DNA of 64,000 nucleotides, taken from positions 304,154 through 368,153 of the forward strand of contig JAHBBC010000034.1 in NCBI GenBank assembly GCA_019915015.1. The letters are read 5' to 3'. Position 1 is the first letter of the stretch, and each line of letters begins with the position of its first letter. Below, one piece after another: positions 30,553 to 41,969 of this stretch. The stretch is from Auriscalpium vulgare. Its lineage: Eukaryota > Basidiomycota > Agaricomycetes > Russulales > Auriscalpiaceae. The translations under genes and the position numbers were made by a program. Under the pieces are notes generated by a model. It saw nothing but the letters and a program-made list of their open reading frames with translations, did no database searches and was not told the origin of the DNA.

Positions 30553-31827
30553 ATGGCCGCCGAAGCCAGCTCGTCGCGCGCTTCCAGACGAACGCGCACT
30601 GAAAATGACTCTGAATTCGACACGTTCACCATCGTCAGGAGCCCGGAATTATGGTTCCCAACGGGCGATATCATCATACGTGCTACTTCAGAAGCAGCTG
30701 CCACCCCTCGGACGCGTACGTTGTACAAAGTACACAAAGACATCCTCGCCCTTCACTGCGCAGCTTTCGCGGACATTTTTGGGGGCCCGCAGGCCGCGTT
30801 CGAGGGAGTCTCCGAGCAGGAAGAAGGCGCTCCGGTGATGGATTTGACGGACTCGGAAGAAGATGTAGCGGCGTTCCTGAAGGCGCTCTACTTCCCGACG
30901 TGCGTACCGCATTTTTCTTGCAATCGTCCTATCACTGAATGTTGAACGTGGATTCCCGCATCTACAGCGAGACGCACAGTCACTCCACAGTGTCAAATCC
31001 ATATCCCGATGGACTTCGTTGGAAGCTGATCCCACCATCCTACCCTGGAATTTTGAGGCTCGCAACCAAATACGTCGCGCAAGGAATCCGTAAGGTCATC
31101 ATCGAGGCGCTCTTGCTGGAATGGCCTACAGAACTCAGTGAATGGGACAAGTTGCGGACAGCGCAGAAAAGAATCCTCCCATACCAATCGTACAAGTACC
31201 CAATGCCTGGTAACGCCTGCCGCTCCACTATTCGATGTGCGTACCAGGCTCGCTGATGCTAGGACAGGACAATTGATCAGCTTAGCAACGAACTGTGAGG
31301 TGCCTGACGTCCTTCCATCGGCCTTCTACGAGTTGTCGTGCGCAATCGAGGATTACCGGGACAATGACAATGACATGTCTCTACTCCCAGCCAACGACCT
31401 GCGTACTTTGATTCTAGGACAGAGGGCTCTCTACGGAGAGTTTACCGCCCACTGCGCCGAATTCAGAAGCGGCCCTTTTCAGTCGGAGCATTGTCTATTT
31501 CAGGCAGAGGGTGGATGCGCATCTAGCATGCGGGAGCTGTGGGATGAGCTCGCGAACCTTGAACCACGCCCAAGTGATCCGCTTTCGTGGCTGAAGTATA
31601 TGCATGGCCGGTTGGATAGCGATAGTTTTTGTCGCAAGTGTAACGTATGGTGCCAAGTCCAGTTGGATGGAATGAGAGACGAGCTGTGGAAGGAGCTACC
31701 TGGATTCTTTTCTTTGGTACGGTGATATTTTTTCCTTTTATGAAAGTTCGGTCTAACAATTGCTTGTTTCCAGGAAGATGCAGTCGCACCAAATTGGGGG
31801 GCCGGGAGCGAGGATCACGAGCATTAG
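30553..31827 (+). CDS. BTB/POZ-domain protein 2 (tandem paralogue)
   Basis: Four exons (30553..30899, 30968..31209, 31268..31716, 31774..31827) give 363 residues. Intron positions and phases match BTB 1. The BTB domain has LWFPTGDIIIRA, YKVHKDILALHCAAFADIFGG, VMDLTDSEEDVAAFLKALYFP and LRLATKYVAQGIRKVIIEALL. The C-terminal half retains WKELPGFFSL before a variable last exon rich in Asp/Glu/Gly. The close similarity in exon 1, with more divergence after it, indicates a local tandem duplication. Function beyond a likely CUL3-adaptor-type BTB role is unknown. Confidence 0.87.
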
Positions 31828-32073
31828 CTGACGGTACGTATTGACTTCCAGTCTGCCAACCTCGTTCATCACATTGACCAAAGATGCAAGATCCGAGTCC
31901 ACAAACATATTTATCTGCAGAGAGTATCTTGCGCCGCAAGGCGGACCCAAATTTATTGTGTTCTGTGACCGGATCGACCGGATTGCGATCGCGACTAGTA
32001 GGCGTTTTCTTGCTTTTGTGCCAGGTCGCGAGCTCGGTGGGCGCCGGTCGCATTACACCCTCTTCCTGACGCC

Positions 32074-33737
32074 ATGTTGTTGAAGGTCGCCCTTCTCTGC
32101 TTGGCCTGTCGTCTCTGTCGCTGCCTTTCTGTCCCGGTTGACCAGGATCACATGGGAATCACCCATGGTATCGCCGAGTCGGGAGATCCCACGGGACAGT
32201 TGGGCTTCATGAGTGCGGCTGACGCTCCTCTGTTATTACTTCCTCCTGGCCAATCTGCGTCCTCCGACCCTATCCCTCCCTCCCCAATCCCTCCGCCTCC
32301 CGCTCCTGTGGCAAGCACTTCTATCCAGATCGTGACCGTCACCGATGTTGTGACCGCACCCCCAGACACGGTCACTGTCACTGTTGCACCACCCACGACG
32401 TCGAGTTCCGCTACGTCACTACCACCCGCACCTCCACTGCATGCCTGGGCGGTGCCTGCCGTTTTTGCGGACCTCAGCGGTTTCAACGTCACGAAGTTTC
32501 CTTCTGGCAAACACAACCTCCAAATCGTCAACGGCATCCCCGCGTCCGCGTCTGCGGCTTCCTCTCCGAGCCCTACGCATAGCGGGTCGAATGTCCAGCC
32601 AGCGTGGGCCAACGACTCCTCGGTACTGCAGCTGTTCTATCCCATGGGGTCCATCAATCCGAGCAACTCGCCGCAGGGAGGCTCCGAATTCTACGCCACT
32701 CCCTTGGACCTTCGCGACGCACGCAATGTCACGATGGAGTACAGCGTCTTCTTTCCTGCGGACTTCGACTGGGTAAAAGGCGGAAAGCTGCCTGGCCTGT
32801 ATGGCGGACACACGACGTGCTCTGGCGGCGACGACGCACTGAACTGCTTCAGCACGCGCATGATGTGGAGACCAGATGGCGCAGGCGAACTATATCTTGT
32901 ACGTCTCCCGGGAAAAGTCTTGTTTCTGAATCCCGCGCTAACCTTTCGGAACCAGTATGCACCCAAGGACCAGCAGACGAAGGCGCTATGCTCCCTCCCG
33001 CCTCAGTCCATCTGCGATTCCACATACGGCCTGTCCATCGGCCGAGGTGCCTTCATGTTCAATGCCGGCGCGTGGACGCACATCAGTCAGACGGTGTTCC
33101 TCAACACTCCCGGCGAGCAGGACGGCGGCTTCTACCTTCAAGTTGACGGCAAGCCCATTATCAATCGCTCGGACGTGTTTTACCGAAACCCCGTCCCGCC
33201 CGCGGCGGACCCTTCGGACGCCGATCCCGAAGAGCCAGCACCAACGCAGTTGTCTGTGGACGGACTGCTAGACCCTCTTGTCGACGGGATCTTGGGCACG
33301 GCACACGGTGTCGCGAACGGCGCTGCTGAGGCTCTTCCTCCTCTGCTCGTTGCGCCGACGCCCGCTCCTGGGCCAGCACCCGCCGCGCCTGGCGGGATTT
33401 CCACCACGACCGAGACTGTCACGAGCTTCGCACCGCCGCAGACTGTCACACAGACCCTGTCGGTACTCGCTGTCCTCGGAGCGCAGGTTCCGCTTCCCAT
33501 CGCGGTACCTGTTGACGAAGTAGACGCCCTATCGGAGGATTCGGTCCCTGATGGGCCCATCGGGTTCTCCGGGCTATTCTTCAGGTGTGTCGTCGTTCTA
33601 TTTCCCCTCCAATGTGGTCGATCTGATGTCGAGCTTTCAGTACATTCTTTGGAGGCCACGAGTCGGACTATGCGACCCCGAAAGACCAAACGGTGTGGTT
33701 CAAAGACTTCGGCATCAGGATAAATGACGTCTCGTAG
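32074..33737 (+). CDS. secreted polysaccharide lyase family 14-like protein
   Basis: Three exons (32074..32898, 32956..33584, 33641..33737) give 516 residues. A signal peptide (MLLKVALLCLACRLCRCLSV) precedes a Pro/Ser/Thr-rich linker (about residues 60-125). The catalytic-type domain has LQLFYPMGSINPSN, GGSEFYATPLDL, VTMEYSVFFPADFDWVKGG, LPGLYGGHTTCSGG and YGLSIGRGAF. After splicing it also has a FFGGHESDYATPKDQ block near the C-terminus. These blocks match the fungal PL14/alginate-lyase-like family of secreted beta-sandwich proteins that cleave glucuronan- or alginate-type polymers. A second Pro/Ala-rich insert of about 120 residues splits the domain. Both introns are needed to complete the family motifs. 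The substrate in this organism is unknown. Confidence 0.85.
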
Positions 33738-34024
33738 TGAATTGCGCTATGGACAGGCTTGCGAGGATGACGAAAGTGTCAGTAGTAATTCGGTCATACG
33801 GGAGGCTATCAGATATGACAAAGGGAAAGTAGCAGATGATTGTCGGCTTCTAATTTCGTGCCACCCCGGGCCAATCTCGCCTCAGATATGCCGCAGCGTC
33901 TATCAGAGCCCATTTTGCTGCGTCGCGAGGTGTAGCCTTCTGTCCCTATGTTGTGTACCTCTTTCATTCTCATCTTGCCCAGAGGGCGCACTCACGGGAT
34001 CAGGAAGGTCACCCAACATCGATC

Positions 34025-35882
34025 ATGCAATGTTCCGAGTCAGAGGGCACGAGCTACGATTCAACTAGGCAAGTTCCTCCAAGTGTTCATCTCCCATTGT
34101 ACGTTATCGCCCTAGGTGCTCATCGTATATCACAGCGAGGCTCATACTAGCGATACCTCACATTCCGCGGATGCGTTCTGGGCGAGCGCCATTCATGCGC
34201 GCCTTGCTCGCCTAGACGTCATCCAAAATGCATTCTATGGCCTGGACACCGAGCTGGCCTCGATGCAGCGCGCAATGCGTGCGATATTGACCCGGCGCAA
34301 CTCCCTCCTCCCCATCTCACGCCTGCCGTCCGAAATCCTTGGCCGGGTGTTCTCATGGCTTGCCCTCATCGACCGCCCGACCCGGTTCGAAGTCGGGGGT
34401 GCCTTCATATCGCGCCTGGGATGGATTAGTGTGACGCATGTCTGCCGGTGGTGGAGGGGCGTTGCGCTGGACCATGCGACGCTTTGGGGAGATATCAGTT
34501 TCACGCTCGGCCAGAAGTGGGTGAGGACGATGTTCGCTCGCTCGCGCCTCGTGCCTCTTTCCATCGAGATCCTATCCGCCTACTCGCCGATCTCCCGTTC
34601 ACATTGGGCCGGCTTCATGACGCCCTTGACAGAGGACCTTGTTCGCTTGATCCTCCAACATATGCACCACACCCGACGCCTCCTGCTCGATGTCTTTGAC
34701 GCAGAGACAGAAACCAGAGCCCTCTTGTCAGGCATGACATCCTCCGCTCCCATGCTTGAAGAGCTAGCTTTGAAGTTGCCCGGACTGGTACGAGCGGAGC
34801 TCCAGGTCGACTTCCTCGGAAGTCACGCTCCGAAACTCCGGAAATTCACCCACTGCGGAGAGATTACCAGCGTCATCTTCCCCAGCCCTGCCATCTTCCA
34901 CAATCTCGAATCCCTTGACCTCTTCTGCGCTGAATATTGCCGGCGCGCTGACCTCTTGGATCTCTTGAACGCACTGGAGGGCATGCCTCGCCTGCAAGAC
35001 CTGCGTCTGAACAGATGCCTTCGAGTGGATCCCGAAATGGGCGCGAATTTTGTCGAAAACCGTGCGCATCCCATCGTCGAGCTCCCGGCGCTTCGTGAAT
35101 GCAAGATCCTGGAAGGTGTGCTTCCATGCGCCATACTTCTCAAGCACATTCGGGTCGCTCCTACTGCGAATACGCATGTCAACCTGGAAGCCGGGGCAAC
35201 TTGGGAGACATCAACCCGGCTTCTCTTTCCTATCCTCGTGGAGTACCTCTGCGAGGGCACGTCACCCCCGCAGCCCATAACCAAGCTTCGGCTTTCGAGC
35301 CGCGGAAATGAGAACCACTTTTCTGTGAAGGGCTGGCGTGACATGGACGAGCACTCATCGCCCCGCCTCAACCTGGAACTTCACTGGCGCGTCTTGACGT
35401 ATATTCCCGGCTCCCGGCTCGTTCTGCCTTTCTTCAGGGCGTTCACAATTGAACACATCCACACACTCGACATAATGGTGATGGCAGGGTCGAGCGTAGA
35501 GTGGGATTGGCGAGCATGGGCCGATATCCTTGGACCGGGCACTCGACTGGAGCACCTGACAACGCATGGTGTCGCCGGAGTGACACTGTGCCAGGCGTTG
35601 TACTGGCGGATGCGGAGCTCTCCTCCTTTCCTTCCGTCATTGGCGTCGCTCACTCTGGAGTTGGTGGGTCTCGACGGGGAGGAGTCCAGTATAGCCGGGG
35701 TTGACTGGGACGTACCCTGGGACGTAGGCCTTGCTCGCTACGTCGAGGATAGGTCGTCAACGTCATACTCTCTCAAGGACCTGACGTTGACGAACTGCGA
35801 CATCGCGGACGAAGATGTGCAGAGCCTGAGGAGATATATACGCGGAAATCTGCGTCACACGAAATGGGCGCCGTCGTGGTAG
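34025..35882 (+). CDS. F-box/LRR-type protein 3
   Basis: The main exon (34136..35882) opens with a coiled stretch (LARLDVIQNAFYGLDTELASM) followed by a classical Agaricomycete F-box-like motif, LLPISRLPSEILGRVFSWL, and ISVTHVCRWWRGVALDHATLW. About 450 residues of irregular leucine-rich repeats follow (MLEELALKLPG, LESLDLFCAE, RLQDLRLNRC, SLASLTLELVG), ending in KDLTLTNCDIADEDVQSLRRY. The start is uncertain: no ATG precedes the F-box within the main exon. A 37-nt GT-AG intron (34099..34135) would join an upstream exon beginning ATG at 34025, keeping 607 codons in frame. The protein is expected to be an SCF ubiquitin-ligase substrate adaptor. It is unrelated in detail to F-box 1 and 2. Confidence 0.8.
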
Positions 35883-36251
35883 ATGGATGTCCTGTACGTC
35901 CTTGAGAAAGATACAGTAGACAGTCCTCGATGTACTCATGCTTGTAGAGTACTTACTTCAGCGTTTGCACACAAGTTATGCCTTTTGTAATGGACTCCCC
36001 TTGTATGTAAGTATGACATCAAGCTCAAGCTCCGGAGTGCGTTTCGCAACTCAATGGCAACTCGGCAAATGTGAAACGAGGTGAAATGTCGCGGTGGTGT
36101 GACCGTAGCCTGAGGTCCATAAAGGTCCATAACAACCAGTCGACGCGTTTCTCTTTCCCACCATCGTCCGTCCTCGCACTGGGCAGTGGGCACTATACAT
36201 GTGAGTAGATTGACAATCACCTTGGAGTATGCATCGAGGAAACACCCACTG
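35883..36251. other. intergenic, upstream of truncated BTB copy
   Basis: 369 bp without a supported gene, probably the F-box 3 terminator followed by the old promoter of the BTB fragment. Confidence 0.45.
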
Positions 36252-36443
36252 ATGCTCTCTGCCGAAGTCGATAATTACGGAGATATGGACATCGCCAATC
36301 AAGACGGCGCTGAAGCGGTCAAGATCATCGAGAGCCCCGACCTCTGGCTTGCCAGCGGGAATTTGATCATTTGCACGAAGTCTCCCCAGGCCATCACATA
36401 CTACAGGGTACACAAGGACATCCTCGCGACTCACTCTCAGTAA
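36252..36443 (+). pseudogene. truncated BTB/POZ gene fragment
   Basis: The open frame starting MLSAEVDNYGDMDI carries the first part of a BTB domain, with IIESPDLWLASGNLIICT and YYRVHKDILATHSQ. It corresponds to the N-terminal third of the exon 1 product of BTB 1 and 2. Immediately after HSQ it runs into TAA and a ggtcatg-rich repetitive tract, so the dimerisation fold, the C-terminal half and the downstream exons are missing. It most likely represents a third, broken member of the local BTB family. Truncation by repeat insertion is inference. Confidence 0.7.
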
Positions 36444-36660
36444 AAACGGGAAGTCGCGCCCGGTCATGTCTAGTCATGTGTTAGTCATGATAGGTCATCA
36501 TCCGGTCACGTCAAAGTCCAAATAGCGTTCGATTGCAGGCAAAAGGTCATGTTCGGTCACGTCAAGCTTCCTGACGGCCTGACCTTCGAGTCTCAGATCT
36601 AAATAGTGTTCAATTGTAGGCAATTATATATATATATGTACATGTCAACTAAAGGATCCA
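36444..36660. repeat. ggtcatg/ggtcacg-rich degenerate repeat tract
   Basis: Contains at least seven copies of (g/t)gtca(t/c)g-type heptamers spaced irregularly, plus two copies of aaatag(c/t)gttc(g/a)attg(c/t)aggcaa about 80 bp apart, and a short (ta)n run. It abuts the truncated BTB frame. Origin unknown; possibly a non-autonomous repeat. Confidence 0.6.
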
Positions 36661-36914
36661 ACACTCTTGCATCCAGCTCATGGTTCGGTCCCAGCGGCAC
36701 CTACGAACAAGATGCTCAACTTACCAGTCAGCCGCAGCATCTTGGCAAGGCCCTTCGCCATCCAGGGATCCTCAGGCGTCCTGTACGGCGCGTTGCGGCA
36801 GCGGCGCAGACACGTTTGCAGCGTCGCGCTTCGGTACGTCAGCTCCCGTGAAACCACCGGAGACGCTGGATTAACTCACCGCTTCCGTGGGCACGATATT
36901 TGACTCCTTCAAAG
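36661..36914. other. unassigned flank of MULE-like element
   Basis: No family recognised. It ends in the direct repeat ctccttcaaag (36904..36914) that is repeated at 38573..38583. Confidence 0.4.
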
Positions 36915-38572
36915 TACTACTTCAGTTGCGTCCCGGACCGGGCGGGGCTCGTATGTGCAGCCCGCCCGGTCATGGCGCGGATCCCGCCCGTACCGCGCGG
37001 ACTCAGCGCGCCCAGCGATGCTGGAGCAGCTGGAGCCCGTGCGCAGCGAGGGAGACCGCCAGGACCGGGCGGATGCCGCCCGGTCTGTGCGCCGCTCGTG
37101 AGCCCCGCAACCATCGCCGCCTGCCGCCATCGGTGCGCCTGGTCTGTGCGGGCCCGCCTCGTCCACGCGCGTGCCCCTTGCCGCCCTCACCGTGCGCCCC
37201 TCGCCGCCTGCACTGAGCGCCCCTTGTCGCCTGCACCGCGCGCCCCTGCTCGTCGCCCGCACCGCGCACCCCTCGTCGCCCGCACCGCGCGCCCCTGCTC
37301 GTCGCCTTCCCTGCGCGCCTTCGTCGCCTCTGTTCGCTTGTCGCGGTCCTCATCGCGCGCCCTTCGTTGCCCGCACGCCTATGCGTGGCCCTCGCTGCGC
37401 GCAATTGTCGACCTCATGAGTCATTGCGCACATCCTCGCCCTCGCCGCACCCCGGGGCCGTCGCCTGGACCTCGCAGCGCGCCGCCCCTCGTTGCCGCCT
37501 CGTCGTACGCACCTGGCGGTCGGTTTCGAGATGATGGTGAGAGTGTGGGGGTGTTGGGACGGTGTGGTGGTTGAAGGCAGGTGGTAGTGGGGAGAAAGTG
37601 GCCTTGCGCCGCGTTGAACCTGCCACGCGGCCCCTCGGTCACGTGGTTTTGTTGACAGCACATCGTGGGAATTGGTCTTCACTTGCCAATGCAGGCGCTC
37701 CTGCCTTGTTTCCGCGCCCGCACGCCCGCACGCCCGCACGCCCGCACGCCCGCACGCCCGCACGCCCGCACGCCCGCACGCCCGCACGCCAGCACGCCCG
37801 GCCACCCAGCCCCCCACTTTCTGTTGAGACGTGCCTGTGCAGCCTTGTATGGCGCCACACCAGGTGCCTCCTGGCTGCGCAGGGAGGACGGCGTGCAGGG
37901 GCGCGCGACAAGAACGACGCGCAGCCAGGCCAACACACAGCAAGGACGACACGCAGCGAGGGCAGTGCACATGGACGTGCAGCCAGGACGCTGCGCATGC
38001 AGCAGGCAACGCGACGCAGGCGAGGAGCAGGGGCGCACGACGACGGCGACGAGGGGCGTGCGGCAAGGGCGACAACGTTCGCAGCGCGAGGCGCGCAGCG
38101 AGGGCGACTCAGACGAGCAGGGGCGCGCGGTGCGGGCGACGAGCGGGGGCGCGCGGTGCGGGCGACGAGCGGGGGCGCGCGGTGCGGGCGACGAGGGGTG
38201 CGCGGTGCGGGCGACGAGCAGGGGCGCGCAGCGAGGGCGACAAGGGGCGCGCAGCGAGGGCGACAAGGGGCGCGCAGTGCAGGCGGCCAGGGGCGCGCGG
38301 TGAGGGCGGCAAGGGGCACGCGCGTGGACGAGGCGGGCCCGCACAGACCAGGCGCACCGACGGCGGCGGGCGGCGATGGTTGCGGGGCTCCCGAGCGGCG
38401 CACAGACCGGGCGGCATCCGCCCGGTCCTGGCGGTCTCCCTCGCTGCGCACGGGCTCCAGCTGCTCCAGCATCGCTGGGCGCGCTGAGTCCGCGCGGTAC
38501 GGGCGGGATCCCGCCAGGACCGGTCGGGCTGCACATACCAGCCCCGACTGGTCTGGCACGCTACTGAAGTCC
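36915..38572. mobile_element. GC-rich long-inverted-repeat element (MULE/foldback-like), 1.66 kb
   Basis: The left arm (36915 to about 37340) and right arm (about 38130 to 38572) are reverse complements over roughly 0.4 kb. Example: the segment containing gatgctggagcagctggagc at about 37017 has its exact reverse complement near 38455-38476. The ends read (t)acttcagttgcgt and (reverse complement) gacttcagtagcgt. The element is flanked by an 11-bp direct repeat, CTCCTTCAAAG. Long TIRs with 9-11-bp target duplications are typical of Mutator-like elements. There is no transposase inside; the long Arg/Ala-rich open frames on both strands follow from GC-rich repeats and are not considered proteins. 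Confidence 0.75.
37716..37800. repeat. 8-bp tandem repeat (CGCACGCC)n
   Basis: About ten near-perfect copies of CGCACGCC (equivalently CCCGCACG) lie in the centre of the inverted-repeat element. Confidence 0.85.
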
Positions 38573-39674
38573 CTCCTTCAAAGCAGGCTGCTCGCCGATG
38601 CTGCCCCCTTCCGCGCGAGCACGTCGACCTTCTGCGCGGGCGCGCGGTTGCGGTGGCACCAGCGTACTCAGGCTCGCGGTCGTCGCCATGTTCGTGACCG
38701 AGCCGCGCGGCTCCTGCTCCCATAGCAGAGGCCCGCACGCGAGTGGTTCCCCAAGCCGCTGTCCAAGGCACCAGCGGGTCTTGGCGCTGCGTTCGCCGAG
38801 CAGGCGCTGGGAATCGACGACAAGGAGGACGCGGAGCAACGTCCGCCGCGGTTCACCGCACCAACAGCCTCTCGCCCGAATTCGAGGAGAACGCCGCGGG
38901 CCTAAACGTGCCCCATGGAGCTGGAGGTGCGCAGCGATGGGGGCTGGACCTCGAGATGCAGATCAAGGCCCCACTCCCAGAGTACTTACTTTGGCGGTGC
39001 GGGCGATAGGCTAATGCCTTGAGTCGGCGGAATGGAGGGCCTTTGGGGGTGCGGAGCTGGAGGATGTGATGGGGTTCGGGGGGAGAAGCTTGGCGGGAAA
39101 GACGGTTGGGTCCCGCGACCGTTCCTGTAGTCGCACCCAGGCCTAGTATGCTATCTATACCGCAGTGCTTTTCCAGCTTACAGCTCGAAATTGAATGTCA
39201 GTCTTCACTGCAACCTCCAAGCAACAGACAACCTTACTCACCGGTGCCTCTCCCAGTGGCGAACTGGTGCCGTCTCATCTGAGACCTGTCCACTCACAAC
39301 CATCGCGTTTGCGAACCCATGCGCGCTCGCCGTTGCATACGCACGGACGCCGTCCGTAGTGCGCCCAGAAGCAACGTCAGCTGTATTCCCGCTGTGCATG
39401 GCGGAGCACGAGCACTAGGCACACTATCTAAGGTCAGCAGTGGACGACGTTTGGGGCTTGCTGCTCTGTCGCAGATGGCGGGCATAGGATTGGAGCAAAG
39501 TATAGCGGGCGAAGGATGAGTAAAAGTATGACTAAGCAAATTAGGCGCTTTTGCACTCCATTTACCTTAGGCCGAACGCAAGCCCTAGTTGCCGACCTCG
39601 CGCGGAAGACAGTCCGATTCCGCTGCTAAGTCGTTTACCGTGTATACAACAATGCTGACTATGTGCATCATCAT
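38573..39674. other. unassigned 1.1 kb between MULE-like and CACTA elements
   Basis: Starts with the second copy of the 11-bp direct repeat. The first 0.4 kb is GC-rich with several overlapping frames in all phases, which may be the remains of a gene split by the element; no family was recognised. The remainder has no supported gene. Confidence 0.4.
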
Positions 39675-40688
39675 TCAAGCATCAGCAGGATCAGTACTAT
39701 CTACATCTACATGACTTTCTACAATTCCAAGCTCATCAGCAGATAATAGGGTAAGGCCAGGGTGCTTTCTTAAAACATGCACATTCTGTCTCCATTGCCA
39801 TACACCAATCAAATGCTGGATATTGGAAACCAATGTAACTCTGATGGTGGATGACCAAGTCCCTTTCCATCTTTTGAAAGCAACTTTACAATCAACCAAT
39901 GGATGAAAGACAACTAGCTTGTGAGAAGTCTCCAAGACCTCAAAAAAGGCCACAGCTTTTCCAAAAATTGGTTCAGAGCTTTCATTTTCTCTTGCTTCAA
40001 AGAATTTGCTAGATCGTGTGAGAGGTGAATGTGTCTCGGATAGCTGAGAAGACAGTGTATGTCTATTTGAGAGTGAATGCTTTGCCCATTGCTGCAGAGT
40101 AATTTTCTCGTCAACTGGTTGTCCTATATATTCACGAATGGCAGCAAGGTACAAATTTATTTTGGAATTAGGTTTCTTTAGATCAGATTTCAATATTCTG
40201 ACTTCTGTCTTGAACATTCTCTGTGGCTGCTCTGCAGTTTTTTGGAGGGATGGTTCATGAAGTAAGAGCAAACGTAGTAGCTCTCTTTCATATATAATTG
40301 TGGCTAAATTTGCAAAGGGTGCTTTTTTTGACCTTATTGTTCTTCCAACTTCACCTATAGCACGTTCCACAGTTGCTTGTGAGCCTAAGCGTATTGATCC
40401 ATACCATTCAATGTGAGTTGGAATATGAATCAATTGCATTATACAAAGGCGACAGCGTGAAACCTTCTCTGGATCATCTCCCACATATATTCTCTCATAA
40501 TCTTGCAGGAATTGTACAATCAAGATATGCGCTTCTCGAAGCTCTTCTTTTGATCGAGGCTGAATAGACATAGCAAAGTCTGCAATTTCTACAAACTTAG
40601 CAAAATTTGCAAGGACAGTAGGATTGAACCCTAATTCTGTTCCAATAGGTATTATATACCAGTGCAATAGAGCCATCCATTCAAAAAT
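39675..40688 (-). pseudogene. CACTA transposase, C-terminal part (severed)
   Basis: Open frame whose product starts IFEWMALLHWYIIPIG and contains the DUF4218-like HIEWYGSIRLGSQATVERAIGEVG segment characteristic of CACTA transposase C-termini, ending STDPADA. Its first codons join exactly in frame to the N-terminal part once the nested element and one copy of the TAC duplication are removed: the AV of the upstream part is followed by IFEWM. Alone it lacks the catalytic N-terminal region, so it is non-functional. No internal stop codon is present, which indicates that the disruption is recent relative to point-mutation decay. Confidence 0.85.
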
Positions 40689-40691
40689 TAC
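40689..40691. repeat. 3-bp target duplication (TAC), lower copy
   Basis: Identical to 45365..45367 on the other side of the nested element. Keeping a single copy restores the transposase frame. Confidence 0.75.
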
Positions 40692-40779
40692 GATTACTCT
40701 TAATCGTTTCTTTCTTCAACCAAGTCAGGCCAAAACGTGAACACATTATAAGTCGCTTTAGGAAATAGATCCCACGGTC

Positions 40780-41640
40780 AAGTCGCGTCGTCCCAACTGC
40801 CTTTTTCAGTAATTCTTAGCTAAGCAGGTCCTGCCGCACCTTGCAGGATCCTCACACTTCAACTATAGCACTAGCATGGTTCTCATGACGAGTACTCTTC
40901 ATTATGATTCCTCCTAATCATTTATTTCCTTCATCAGTCAGGCAAAATGCATGCATTAGAAAGATTGCTCTAGGAGATATGTCCCAAAGCTTGGACTAAA
41001 GTCAAGTCGTGTCATCCCACCTGCCTAATTCTGTAATTCTTAGCTAAGTAGCTACTGCCTGCCCTGTGATTTACACACCTTTGCACTGCAAAGACACTCG
41101 TGTCTGCGAGTATTTTGCATTTTCCAAGCTAATTAGCATTGATATACACATGATACCAATTGTTCTCAAGTCAGAAGAGAAGGCCTTCTAACTTCCCTTT
41201 TTGGTAACATGTTCCCACGGGGTGACAATGGTGAGGTTGGCAATTGGGAGGGCTCTAGTTGCTAACTACCATGCATTATATATACCAGAAGTGTTGAAAG
41301 GATGTTGATTATGTGAATAGCCAATAATATAATTCCTCAACAAGCGTGGGAAAATGACGCAGTTGAATTAGGCAGACTGGGATTTTTGCCGGTCAATGAG
41401 TCATTGCTTACTAATCCCGGGGATAAAGTACCCGGTTACCCGGCAATTGAGCAATTTTTAGCTAAGTAGCTCCTGCCCAATGCTTTTCAACACCTTCTCA
41501 CTTCCAAAGACACTCATGTCTGCAAGTATTTTGCGTTTTGCAAGCTAACCAGCAACAATATGAACATGTTTTCAATTGTTCTCGAGTCAGCAAACAATAC
41601 TGCACAGTTTCCATTTTAGGTAAAACTTTCCCACGGGTAG
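40780..41640. repeat. three diverged tandem copies within the nested element
   Basis: Blocks around 40815, 41028 and 41450 each contain a ttagctaag(c/t)ag(c/g)t core. Two of them share downstream caaagacactc(a/g)tgtctgc and caattgttctc(a/g)agtcag motifs. Copy spacing varies (about 210 and 420 bp). Confidence 0.65.
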
Positions 41641-41743
41641 GCCAAACACGCACTATGACGCATCAACCGGCACTTTCGACTGTGTGCATATTTAAACGCG
41701 TCGCTACTACAATACCCGGGCTGAATATTTATATTAATAAAAA

Positions 41744-41824
41744 GTCGCACAGAGGGGGAATTGAACCTACAACCTCTTGGCTTTATATAACAACCAATAG
41801 TATTCACCACTACACTACAAGGCC
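41744..41824 (-). other. tRNA-derived SINE-like head
   Basis: On the minus strand a tagtgtagtgg A-box-like block and a perfect-consensus ggttcaattcc B box are about 40 nt apart. A TTTTT run follows, a typical Pol III terminator. The acceptor stem and part of the T stem do not pair, so it is not a working tRNA; the A box most resembles tRNA-Asp/Glu. Such structures head SINEs, and it could drive Pol III transcription of part of the nested element. Confidence 0.55.
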
Positions 41825-41969
41825 ATTTAGCTTTATAGGATATGTGCAGTAGTTGTTGACCTTCTATCTTCTCCTGCCCTACAAGACAGTTTGCTCTTTG
41901 CATCAATTTCTTTCCCCTTCTTTGGTACTTTGGGACAATATATATATATATATATATAAAGCTACAATG

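Noticed and set aside
37562..38725. 387-codon plus-strand frame and similar long frames on both strands
   Set aside because: They arise from GC-rich inverted repeats and the CGCACGCC array. The products are Arg/Ala/His low complexity, present in several frames at once.
39413..39433. CACTA strings as the left end of the 39.7-47.7 kb element
   Set aside because: No matching inverted TAGTG end or target duplication was found on the other side, so the match is probably chance.
41744..41824. functional tRNA gene
   Set aside because: A and B boxes are present, but the acceptor stem does not pair and the T stem has mismatches, so a tRNA-derived repeat is more likely.
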